Source of the DNA: Nitrososphaerota archaeon
GTDB lineage: Archaea > Thermoproteota > Nitrososphaeria > Nitrososphaerales > UBA57
Assembly: GCA_002693165.1 (NCBI GenBank)
Contig: NZOP01000016.1
Location: forward strand, 1-6,083
Reading direction: 5' to 3'
DNA length: 6,083 bases
Shown: in pieces, positions 1 through 6,083 of the stretch
How the letters are laid out: every line of letters begins with the position of its first letter
How positions within the stretch are numbered: the first letter of the stretch is position 1
The notes under the pieces: generated by a model
Told to the model about the DNA's origin: nothing
The model's input: the letters and a program-made list of their open reading frames with translations, nothing else
Databases searched by the model: none
Position numbers and translations under genes: made by a program

Positions 1-71
1 AGGCTGTTTTTATAGGATTGGTAGGTTTTTTGATTTTAAATATTTTTGTTTTGCCATTATTAATAAATTAA
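1..71 (+). CDS. C-terminal end of a probable membrane protein (partial)
   Basis: The frame starting at position 3 is open from the left edge to a TAA at 69-71. It encodes about 22 residues, almost all hydrophobic (AVFIGLVGF, then LILNIFVLPLLIN). This looks like a last transmembrane helix ending right at the C-terminus. The gene begins outside the window, so its family cannot be named. It lies on the same strand as the PHP gene, whose start is 27 nt further on, so it may be the preceding gene of the same operon. A second frame is also open from the edge to a TAA at 92-94, but its peptide is mixed and cysteine/arginine-rich and would run through the next gene's ribosome-binding site. The hydrophobic frame is therefore preferred, with moderate confidence only. 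Confidence 0.45.
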   Translation, partial: AVFIGLVGFLILNIFVLPLLIN

Positions 72-83
72 AGATATTTAATA

Positions 84-91
84 GGAGAGAG
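84..91 (+). promoter_or_regulatory. Ribosome-binding site deciding a TTG start
   Basis: GGAGAGAG is a strong Shine-Dalgarno-like sequence placed 7 nt before TTG at 99-101. There is no in-frame ATG or GTG nearby, and the PHP motif with its first metal-binding histidines starts five residues after this TTG. The site and the protein alignment therefore agree on the rare start codon. Confidence 0.7.
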
Positions 92-98
92 TAATAAA

Positions 99-803
99 TT
101 GATTCTAGATTTACATATGCATACTATTATGGGAAGTGCAGATAGTAATTTAACTGTCGAAAATGCAGCTAAAAAAATTTCAAAAAAAAATTTAGATGGT
201 GCATGCCTTACAGAGCATAGTAGTATTTGGGAAAAAAATAGTGATCAAATAGAAGATATATTTAATTTATATAACTTAAAAGTTTTTCGAGCTATTGAAA
301 TTTCTACTGACTACGGGCATATTATTGCAATAGGATTTGATAAATATTATTCAGGGTCTCATAATCTTGAAATACTGCGAAAGTATGCTGATAAATACGG
401 TGCTTTTTTGATTTCTGCGCATCCGGCAAGAAGGCTTTTTGGAAAAGAGAAGTATCAGCAAAATCTGCTTTATAAAGGTAAGGAATATATTCCTTCTGTT
501 GATGAATTTTCGTCAAATCAATTATTTAAACTTATTGATGGGGTTGAAGTGTTAAATGGGGGAAACAATTTAGCTGAAAATAAATATGCATATATTGCGG
601 CTAAAAATAACGAATTAGTTATGACAGCAGGTACTGATGCACATTCTGAATCAGGCATAGGCTTATATGGTACAAGATTTAAAAACGAGATTAATAATGC
701 TCAGGATTTGGTATTTAATTTGAAAAATAATTATTCAGAGCCTGTTTTTCAATCTGATAACGCTTGGATTGAACTTGATTTGAATTATTATAATTCAGAA
801 TAA
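99..803 (+). CDS. PHP-domain metal-dependent phosphoesterase
   Basis: This 234-residue protein is a single PHP domain, the metal-dependent phosphoesterase fold found in histidinol phosphatases, the PHP domains of DNA polymerases III and X, and the TrpH/YciV (RNase AM) nucleases. The family motifs appear in order: DLHMHT (His6, His8), LTEH (Glu39, His40), IEIS (Glu67), YGHIIAIGF (His74), ISAHP (His108), GVEVLNG (Glu150) and GTDAH (Asp180, His182). The likely metal ligands are thus all present and the enzyme should be active. The C-terminal part, with the GTDAH motif followed by GIGLYGTRF, resembles the PHP-associated C-terminal region. It starts at TTG behind a strong ribosome-binding site and ends 8 nt before the helicase gene. 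The substrate cannot be read from the sequence. A role as a nuclease or nucleotide phosphatase in repair is suggested only by its neighbours. Confidence 0.88.
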   Translation: MILDLHMHTIMGSADSNLTVENAAKKISKKNLDGACLTEHSSIWEKNSDQIEDIFNLYNLKVFRAIEISTDYGHIIAIGFDKYYSGSHNLEILRKYADKYGAFLISAHPARRLFGKEKYQQNLLYKGKEYIPSVDEFSSNQLFKLIDGVEVLNGGNNLAENKYAYIAAKNNELVMTAGTDAHSESGIGLYGTRFKNEINNAQDLVFNLKNNYSEPVFQSDNAWIELDLNYYNSE

Positions 804-811
804 GTGATTTT

Positions 812-3583
812 ATGCCTATAAATAAAAATTATAATTTTGGAAATAATCTTGTGTCTTTAGATCTTGAAACAACAGGATTGTCGCCAGGAAAAGATAAGAT
901 AATTGAAATTGGAGCTGTTAAAACTGATTCGACTGGTAAGGAAATTGAGGAATTTAATTCCCTTGTTAATCCTGGAATATTAATTAGTGATTTTATAGAA
1001 AACTTAACAGGTATTTCTAATGATGATGTTTCAAAATCATTGCAATTTGTTGATATAGCAGATGAATTTCATTCATTTTTAGGTGACTCTATTATCATTG
1101 GGCATAACATAGAGTTCGACCTCAAATTTTTATCCGAAGAAGGATTGAAATTAAATAATAAGTTTATAGATACATGGAGATTTTCTCAAATAATGTTACC
1201 TGATTTATTGGATTTATCTCTTGGAAGTATTTGTAATTATTTGGATATAAATCAACAGAATGCTCATAGAGCATTGTCTGATGCAAAATTTACCTTAGAG
1301 GTCTTTTTATTATTATCTGAGAAATATGAAACTTTTGACAATAAATTACAGACAGCTATATGTAATATAATTTCTGAAAAAGATAATGAATTGTTTTTTT
1401 TGTTTAATTCAGTTTTAAGTCAAACTGATTCTAATGTAAAAAATAATATATTTTTTTCCCCGATGGAAATAATACCTAAACATAGTATTAAAGAAAAAAC
1501 AAAAGGAAATTATTTTAATTATGAGAATGATATTTTACAGAAAATTTTTTCCTCAGATAGTGAAATTTTAAATAAAGTATTAAGTAATTTTTCATATAGA
1601 AAACAGCAATTAGATATGTCTGAAGTAATTGCTGATTGTATTGAAAATCAATTTTCTGCTGCTTTAGAAGCAGGGACCGGTGTTGGGAAATCTCTGGCAT
1701 ATTTATTACCGGCAGCTATATTTGCCTTAAAAACAGGAAAAAGAGTATTAGTATCAACTAATACAATTAATTTGCAAGATCAATTATATTTGAAAGATTT
1801 ACCTTTAGTTAAATCTATATTGTCAGAATTAGACCCTGACATTGAAGATATAAATTTTTCAATATTAAAAGGAAGAGATAATTATCTTTGTATAAAAAAT
1901 TATGGGAATCAATTTGTAGATGAAGATGTTGATCAAGATTACTCAAGATTTTTAGCTAAAATGGCTGTTTGGATTTCAAAAACTGAAACTGGAGAAAAAT
2001 CAGAATTAGGTTTAAGTAATTATGTTAATAATAATTATTGGAGAAGGATTAGTCCAAAGAATAAGATTAATTGCTATGGTTTTGACGGGCCTTGTTTTCT
2101 AAGAGAGTCAAGAGAAAAAGCTGAATCTAGCCATATTGTAATTGTTAATCATGCTTTACTTATGACAGATTTAAAATCAGTAAATAGCGTAATACCTGAC
2201 TATGATGTGTTGATAATTGATGAAGCACACAATTTGGAAGATGTAGCATCACAACACCTAGGATGGAAATTAGATGAGAGAGATTTAAAAGATATTGCCA
2301 GGATTAATTATGGTAAATATGATTTGATTGAAATGTTTGGGAATTTAATTAAACGAGAATTTAAAAATACTGTAGACCTTGATCAGGCAGAAAATAAATT
2401 AAAAAGAACGATTAGCATGATTGAAGAATTAAATATAAAATCCAGAAATTTATTTAAATCTTTTAATCAAATTGTAATTACAAGAGGTAATAAGAACTCT
2501 GGACATAATTCATTGAGAATTGATATTGATTCTAATTTTCCTGAATTAAAGCTTGTTAGAGATGAATGGAATGAATTGAAACTTAAATTAGATAAATTGA
2601 AATCTGATTTAATTAGATATTATAAAGATTCCAAAGAAAAGATTATTGGTAGTAAAATTCAATTTCAAAATTGGTATGATTTATTTCAACAATGGATTGA
2701 AAATTGGGAAGAAGCTAAAAATAATTTAGATGAATTTTTATTATTATCTAATAATGAAATGGTTTACTGGATAGAACACAATGAACAATTTAATAATCAT
2801 GTTTTTTTCAGTGCACCAATTAATGTATCAAAAATTTTAAATGAAAATTTATTTCAAAATGCGAAATCAGTTATTTTAACTAGTGCTACTTTGAATTCTA
2901 ACGATGAGTTTAATCATTTGATACAAACTACTGGTTTGAACGCAGACCATGCAAAATCATTTGGATCTCCCTTTGATTATGATAATTCTGTAGAAATACT
3001 ACTGCCGACTATGTTTCCCGAACCAAATGCTGATAATTACCAAGAAGAATTAGATAAAATTATTTTTGAAAACGTTCTTACTGCAAATGGAAGATCAATG
3101 GTGTTATTCACTTCTTATAAGTCTTTAAGAAATACTCAAAGAAGCCTTAAAAAAAAGTTGGATGAATATAATATAAATGTTTTAGCACAGGGAGTAGATG
3201 GAAATCCATACCAAATAATAAAGAGATTTAAGAAAAATCCAAAATCTTTAATTTTAGGAACTTCAAGCTTTTGGGAAGGGGTTGATATTGATAATGGTTC
3301 ATTAGATTTATTAATTATTACAAAATTGCCATTTGATGTTCCTACGCACCCGTTATTTGAAGCAAGATCAGCTAAATATGATAATTCTTTTATGGAATAT
3401 GCATTACCAAGAGCAATTTTAAAATTTAAACAAGGATTTGGTAGATTAATCCGAAATGAAAAAGATACTGGAAAAGTATTATTACTAGATTCGAGAATTA
3501 CATCAAAACGATATGGGAAAATATTCTTGGAAGCTCTACCTGGGGGGAAAAAAACATTTATGGAACCAGATTTTTTTAGATGA
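812..3583 (+). CDS. dinG: DnaQ-like 3'-5' exonuclease / DinG-family helicase fusion
   Basis: This 923-residue protein combines two parts. Residues 12-170 are a DEDDh exonuclease: Exo I LDLETTGL (Asp17, Glu19), Exo II HNIEFD (His98, Asp103) and Exo III HRALSDA (His152, Asp157), with all catalytic residues present. After a divergent linker (about 170-255), residues 260-923 form a superfamily 2 XPD/DinG helicase: Walker A AGTGVGKS (Lys293, Ser294), motif Ia STNTINLQDQ, DEAH box (470-473), LTSATL (689-694), FWEGVDI (820-826) and QGFGRLIR (874-881). Length and order match the DinG type of Bacillota and related phyla; the E. coli protein lacks the exonuclease part. S. aureus DinG of this type was reported to act as an exonuclease modulated by nucleotide rather than as an active helicase, so unwinding here is not assured. 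The region that holds an iron-sulfur cluster in XPD and E. coli DinG shows only three cysteines (360, 421, 428). It starts 8 nt after the PHP stop with only a weak ribosome-binding site (AAGTGA), and overlaps the glycosylase gene by 4 nt. Confidence 0.93.
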   Translation: MPINKNYNFGNNLVSLDLETTGLSPGKDKIIEIGAVKTDSTGKEIEEFNSLVNPGILISDFIENLTGISNDDVSKSLQFVDIADEFHSFLGDSIIIGHNIEFDLKFLSEEGLKLNNKFIDTWRFSQIMLPDLLDLSLGSICNYLDINQQNAHRALSDAKFTLEVFLLLSEKYETFDNKLQTAICNIISEKDNELFFLFNSVLSQTDSNVKNNIFFSPMEIIPKHSIKEKTKGNYFNYENDILQKIFSSDSEILNKVLSNFSYRKQQLDMSEVIADCIENQFSAALEAGTGVGKSLAYLLPAAIFALKTGKRVLVSTNTINLQDQLYLKDLPLVKSILSELDPDIEDINFSILKGRDNYLCIKNYGNQFVDEDVDQDYSRFLAKMAVWISKTETGEKSELGLSNYVNNNYWRRISPKNKINCYGFDGPCFLRESREKAESSHIVIVNHALLMTDLKSVNSVIPDYDVLIIDEAHNLEDVASQHLGWKLDERDLKDIARINYGKYDLIEMFGNLIKREFKNTVDLDQAENKLKRTISMIEELNIKSRNLFKSFNQIVITRGNKNSGHNSLRIDIDSNFPELKLVRDEWNELKLKLDKLKSDLIRYYKDSKEKIIGSKIQFQNWYDLFQQWIENWEEAKNNLDEFLLLSNNEMVYWIEHNEQFNNHVFFSAPINVSKILNENLFQNAKSVILTSATLNSNDEFNHLIQTTGLNADHAKSFGSPFDYDNSVEILLPTMFPEPNADNYQEELDKIIFENVLTANGRSMVLFTSYKSLRNTQRSLKKKLDEYNINVLAQGVDGNPYQIIKRFKKNPKSLILGTSSFWEGVDIDNGSLDLLIITKLPFDVPTHPLFEARSAKYDNSFMEYALPRAILKFKQGFGRLIRNEKDTGKVLLLDSRITSKRYGKIFLEALPGGKKTFMEPDFFR

Positions 3584-3585
3584 TG
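3580..3585 (+). other. ATGA stop/start overlap with tandem ATG
   Basis: The helicase TGA (3581-3583) is embedded between two ATG codons (3580-3582 and 3583-3585). Either could start the glycosylase, giving a 4-nt or a 1-nt overlap. No Shine-Dalgarno sequence precedes them; the bases just upstream are a run of seven T. Translation of the glycosylase probably depends on ribosomes finishing the helicase. Confidence 0.75.
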
Positions 3586-4419
3586 AATAAAATTATATTA
3601 AAAGAAAAATTGGATCTTGAATTATCATTATTTAGCGGGCAGGCATTTAGATGGAAAAAAAAATTAAATTGGTATTATGGATTTATTGATAACAAATTTC
3701 TTAAATTACGTATAAAAAATAATTGTTTAGAATATGTTTGCAGTGATGATTGGGTAGCTCAAGATAAAGTATATGATTATTTTGGTTTAGGGATTAAATA
3801 TAATGAGATATTTGAGAATTTTGATGATGAATTGTCCACTGTAGCTTATAAAAAGTTGCAGGGAATGAGAGTTTTAAATCAAGATCCATGGGAATGTTTA
3901 ATTTCTTTTATTATTTCTGCTTGGTCAAATGTGCCTAAAATTTCTAATACTATACATTTGTTATGTCAAAAATTGGGTTATAAATATATTCTCGATGATA
4001 TGGTTGGATATTCATTTCCTTCTCCTATTCAAATTACAGGGCTTACAGAATCTGAGATGAAATCTTTTGGCATGGGGTATAGAGGGCAATACGTACTTAA
4101 AACTTCTAAAATTATTGAAGAGAATAAAATTTTGTTATCAGATTTTTATAATGAAGATTATTTCGATTCATTAAAGTTTTTATTAACTTTCCCAGGTGTA
4201 GGGGACAAAGTTGCGAATTGTGTTTTGATATATTCTTTAAAAAAATATAATGCATTCCCAGTTGATTTGTGGGTAGAAAGATTATTGGTTGAAGATTATG
4301 GATTAAATAAAAAAATGTCATTAATTAATAAACGAAAATGGGGCCAAAATTATTTTGGTAAATATAGCGGGATAATCCAACACTATCTTTTTCATTATAA
4401 AAGGAAGTATAATCATTAA
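3580..4419 (+). CDS. ogg: 8-oxoguanine DNA glycosylase/AP lyase (bacterial Ogg1 type)
   Basis: The 279-residue product (278 if the second ATG is used) follows human OGG1 from end to end. SGQAFRW at 19-25 matches the N-terminal domain, with Gly20 at the place of OGG1 Gly42, which recognises 8-oxoguanine. QDPWECLISF (101-110) opens the glycosylase core. GMGYRGQY (164-171) supplies Tyr167 and Arg168 (OGG1 Tyr203, Arg204). The helix-hairpin-helix GPD motif FPGVGDKVANC (204-214) carries catalytic Lys210 and Cys214 (OGG1 Lys249, Cys253), and FPVD (226-229) gives catalytic Asp229 (OGG1 Asp268). Near the C-terminus Gln267 and Phe271 match the base-pocket residues Gln315 and Phe319. It should excise oxidised guanine from DNA by base flipping and cut the backbone by beta-elimination. 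OGG1 Asn149 and Arg154, which read the opposite cytosine, correspond to Trp115 and Lys120 here, and OGG1 His270 is a Trp. It is translationally coupled to the helicase gene. Confidence 0.92.
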   Translation: MMNKIILKEKLDLELSLFSGQAFRWKKKLNWYYGFIDNKFLKLRIKNNCLEYVCSDDWVAQDKVYDYFGLGIKYNEIFENFDDELSTVAYKKLQGMRVLNQDPWECLISFIISAWSNVPKISNTIHLLCQKLGYKYILDDMVGYSFPSPIQITGLTESEMKSFGMGYRGQYVLKTSKIIEENKILLSDFYNEDYFDSLKFLLTFPGVGDKVANCVLIYSLKKYNAFPVDLWVERLLVEDYGLNKKMSLINKRKWGQNYFGKYSGIIQHYLFHYKRKYNH

Positions 4420-4425
4420 AAAAAT

Positions 4426-4431
4426 AGGGGG
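4426..4431 (+). promoter_or_regulatory. Ribosome-binding site choosing between two adjacent ATG codons
   Basis: AGGGGG lies 2 nt before ATG at 4434 and 5 nt before ATG at 4437. A 2-nt spacer is too short for normal initiation, so the second ATG is the better start. The sequence is G-rich rather than the canonical AGGAGG. Confidence 0.6.
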
Positions 4432-4436
4432 TCATG

Positions 4437-5351
4437 ATGCCAAATATAGAAGATTTATATACATTTATAAATGGTGAATTTGTTACACATAAAGATGCAG
4501 TGATTCCAATAAATGACTCAGGATTTACACAAGGGGATGCTGTTTTTGATACAGCAAGAACATTTTCTGGAAATGTTTATAAATTAGAAGAGCATGTAGA
4601 TAGATTTTTCATGTCATTAAATTATATGCAGATTCAATCTCCTTATACAAAAGAAGAACTTGTTAAATTTTCGCAACAATTGTTAGATATGAATGTTCCC
4701 TTGTTAGGTAAAAATGAAGATTATTGGATTTTTTTAAGAATTACCAGAGGTGCTGTTAATAAAGAAGGGGAACAGGTACCAAATGTTATTATTCATTGTA
4801 CAAATATTCCATTTAAGCAAAGAGCAAATTTTTATGATTCGGGTATGCCTATTATTTTCCCATCTGTTAGAAGAACAGCTCATGACGCATTAAGCCCAAG
4901 GGCAAAAGTTAATCAATATATTAATTTTACTATGGCTGATTTAGAAGTACATAATATAGATAAAAACGCCAAAGCAGTTTTACTTGATAAAAATGGAAAT
5001 ATTACAGAAGGTTCAGGAGCAAATATTTTTCTTGTTAAAAATAATGAAATTTTTACTCCAAAAGAGCAATTTGTATTAGCTGGTATTGGTAGATCTGATG
5101 CGATGGGATTAGCTAAAGGTTTAGGAATGACATTAACAGAAAAAGATCTTGATACTTACGATGCATTTACTGCTGATGAGATTTTTATTACTTCAACAAG
5201 TTTTTGCATAGTACCTGTTGGAACTGTTAATGGCAGACAAATTGGAGAAGGAGATGTGCCTGGTAAAATAACTAAACGTTTGCAGGATGCTTTTATTGAT
5301 TCCATAGGATTTGATTACGTGAATCAATATTTGCAGCATTTGTCAGCTTAG
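4437..5351 (+). CDS. Fold-type IV PLP-dependent aminotransferase (class IV)
   Basis: This 304-residue protein belongs to the class IV aminotransferase family, with branched-chain aminotransferase (IlvE), D-amino-acid transaminase and aminodeoxychorismate lyase. Numbering from the upstream ATG at 4434 (subtract 1 for the preferred start): INGEFV and DSGFTQGDAVFDTAR (28-42) form the N-terminal substrate-side strands, Arg57 in EHVDRF fits the PLP-phosphate arginine, LSPRAKVNQYIN (153-164) carries Schiff-base Lys158, and ITEGSGANIF (190-199) carries Glu192, expected to contact the PLP ring nitrogen. The strand FITSTSF (251-257) replaces the GTAAEI-like segment of classical IlvE, and FDTAR differs from its FEGIR. 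The substrate is therefore open: branched-chain amino acids, a D-amino acid, an amine or a lyase reaction are all possible, and the symbol is left blank. Its length is normal for the family. It follows the glycosylase by 17 nt, has its own ribosome-binding site, and its last 9 nt overlap the convergent gene. Confidence 0.88.
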   Translation: MPNIEDLYTFINGEFVTHKDAVIPINDSGFTQGDAVFDTARTFSGNVYKLEEHVDRFFMSLNYMQIQSPYTKEELVKFSQQLLDMNVPLLGKNEDYWIFLRITRGAVNKEGEQVPNVIIHCTNIPFKQRANFYDSGMPIIFPSVRRTAHDALSPRAKVNQYINFTMADLEVHNIDKNAKAVLLDKNGNITEGSGANIFLVKNNEIFTPKEQFVLAGIGRSDAMGLAKGLGMTLTEKDLDTYDAFTADEIFITSTSFCIVPVGTVNGRQIGEGDVPGKITKRLQDAFIDSIGFDYVNQYLQHLSA

Positions 5352-6083
5352 GGCATCTAGTATTTTTTGAGCTACTATTTTTGCTTCCCCTTCCTGTAAA
5401 TTAGATGTAAATACTTTTACTCCATCTGTTTCAAAACCATTTCTCACTCTAATTGAAGGGTTCCCTTCAGCAAGTAATTCTTCAATTTCGCTATCGCTGT
5501 GATTTTTTGAAGAGATTGTTAAATAAGGATGTGTAGATTCCTCATCATTTATATCTTCAGGATTATCTGGGGCTTTGATAAAAGATACTTTAAGGCTATC
5601 AATACTTTTGATTGAATCAGAAATTATATTACAATCATTTTCCCATTTTTTCATAACTGAAGAATGGTCTTTATCAATAAAAATTTCTAATGCTGTAATT
5701 AGTCCTATTATTTCTTCTTTTGATACTTTTGCTACCCTGCCAATTCCTTCATTGTTTGGTGCTGAATGTAAAAAAGCTGCATCAATCAGATGTTTTTTAC
5801 CACATAAAATCCCTGTTGATTGAGGGCCCCTTAGACCTTTACCTCCACTGTATGCAACCATATCTGCACCCTTAGAAATAAATCGGCGTAAATTTTCAGG
5901 AGGAGGTAATAATGCAGCAGCGTCAACTATAACAGGTATTGAATGTTTGTTTGCTATTTCGATTACTTTTTCAATTTCAATAGCGCCAGCTTGCTTTGGG
6001 CCATATACATAGATTATGCCAGCAGTTTTTTCATTAATATTTGATTCAAGTTCCCATTCATTTGTTCCACCAGTATTTCCAAT
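5343..6083 (-). CDS. SelA-like PLP-dependent enzyme (partial, N-terminus outside window)
   Basis: The reverse strand is open from the right edge (first complete codon ATT at 6083-6081) to a TGA at 5345-5343, giving 246 C-terminal residues. An internal ATG at 5861 is not the start, because the frame continues upstream with conserved sequence. Counting from the edge, VIVDAAALLPP (51-61) contains Asp54, the expected PLP ring-nitrogen partner. YSGGKGLRGPQSTG (78-91) contains Schiff-base Lys82, and IGRVAKVSKEEI (114-125) matches the IGRxxKVxKEE motif of the family. This is the selenocysteine synthase-like (SelA) fold-type I group that includes D-glucosaminate-6-phosphate ammonia-lyase and many uncharacterised members. 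Nothing shows a selenium role, and the sequence looks closer to the ammonia-lyase-like branch than to true SelA. Probably 130-150 N-terminal residues are missing. It converges on the aminotransferase gene, sharing 9 nt. Confidence 0.85.
   Translation of the reverse strand: MGNTGGTNEWELESNINEKTAGIIYVYGPKQAGAIEIEKVIEIANKHSIPVIVDAAALLPPPENLRRFISKGADMVAYSGGKGLRGPQSTGILCGKKHLIDAAFLHSAPNNEGIGRVAKVSKEEIIGLITALEIFIDKDHSSVMKKWENDCNIISDSIKSIDSLKVSFIKAPDNPEDINDEESTHPYLTISSKNHSDSEIEELLAEGNPSIRVRNGFETDGVKVFTSNLQEGEAKIVAQKILDALS

Noticed and set aside
1..98. Possible promoter before the PHP gene in the T-rich left edge (TTGATTTT and AT-rich hexamers).
   Set aside because: The sequence is coding for a hydrophobic C-terminus down to 71, and almost any 100 nt at this base composition contains loose -35/-10 look-alikes. 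No well-spaced pair stands out.
322..516. Minus-strand open frame of 64 codons inside the PHP gene, with similar ones at 1515-1700 and 4112-4321.
   Set aside because: Each is antisense to well-supported conserved coding sequence and lacks a start signal or family motif.
812..1330. Reading the exonuclease domain as a separate DNA polymerase III epsilon gene.
   Set aside because: The frame runs without interruption from the exonuclease motifs into the helicase motifs, and this fusion is a known DinG architecture.
3542..3583. G6A7 and T7 runs at the end of the helicase gene as a possible programmed frameshift producing a helicase-glycosylase fusion.
   Set aside because: The A-run is not phased as a canonical X XXY YYZ heptamer (zero frame AAA AAA ACA). 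The -1 frame that would enter the glycosylase is closed by a TAG at 3577-3579, immediately before its ATG.
5358..5382. TAGTA / TACTA inverted repeat followed by TTTTT just after the aminotransferase stop, as an intrinsic terminator.
   Set aside because: The stem is only 5 bp with one G-C pair and a loop of about 10 nt, too weak for a terminator. It also lies inside the coding region of the opposite-strand gene, where its sequence is explained by codons.
5575..5823. Plus-strand open frame of 82 codons in the right part of the window.
   Set aside because: It lies wholly within the opposite-strand SelA-like gene, has no ribosome-binding site and shows no recognisable motif. It is an antisense shadow.

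Overview
The window is about 30% G+C (estimated by eye) and gene-dense, with almost no intergenic DNA. Genes have Shine-Dalgarno sites, ATG or TTG starts and short gaps or 4-nt overlaps. TAA, TAG and TGA all serve as stops, so the standard bacterial code applies. Family content suggests an AT-rich free-living bacterium: a DnaQ-exonuclease/DinG helicase fusion, a bacterial Ogg1-type glycosylase, a fold-type IV aminotransferase and a SelA-like PLP enzyme. This mix would fit an uncultured marine Chloroflexota (SAR202-like) or a Bacillota-type genome, but the lineage is a weak guess. No mobile element, RNA gene, CRISPR array or phage gene is visible.

Layout. Positions 1-71 hold the hydrophobic C-terminal end of a probable membrane protein. 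A same-strand run follows: a PHP-domain phosphoesterase (99-803, TTG start), an exonuclease-helicase of the DinG family (812-3583), an 8-oxoguanine DNA glycosylase (3580-4419) and a class IV aminotransferase (4437-5351). The gaps within this run are 8 nt, a 4-nt overlap and 17 nt, so it is very probably one operon. On the opposite strand, the C-terminal 246 residues of a SelA/D-glucosaminate-6-phosphate ammonia-lyase-like PLP enzyme run from the right edge back to 5343. Its last codons overlap the aminotransferase tail to tail by 9 nt.

Working together. The helicase/exonuclease and the oxidised-guanine glycosylase are translationally coupled and make a plausible DNA-repair pair. The PHP protein has a complete set of metal-ligand motifs and could be a nuclease or phosphatase in the same process, but that rests on context only. 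The aminotransferase has its own ribosome-binding site and is probably an amino-acid metabolism gene sharing the transcript.

I see no clearly new multi-gene system. The points most worth following are the residue changes in the glycosylase's opposite-base reader, the incomplete iron-sulfur cysteine set in the helicase, and the PHP-DinG-Ogg gene order.
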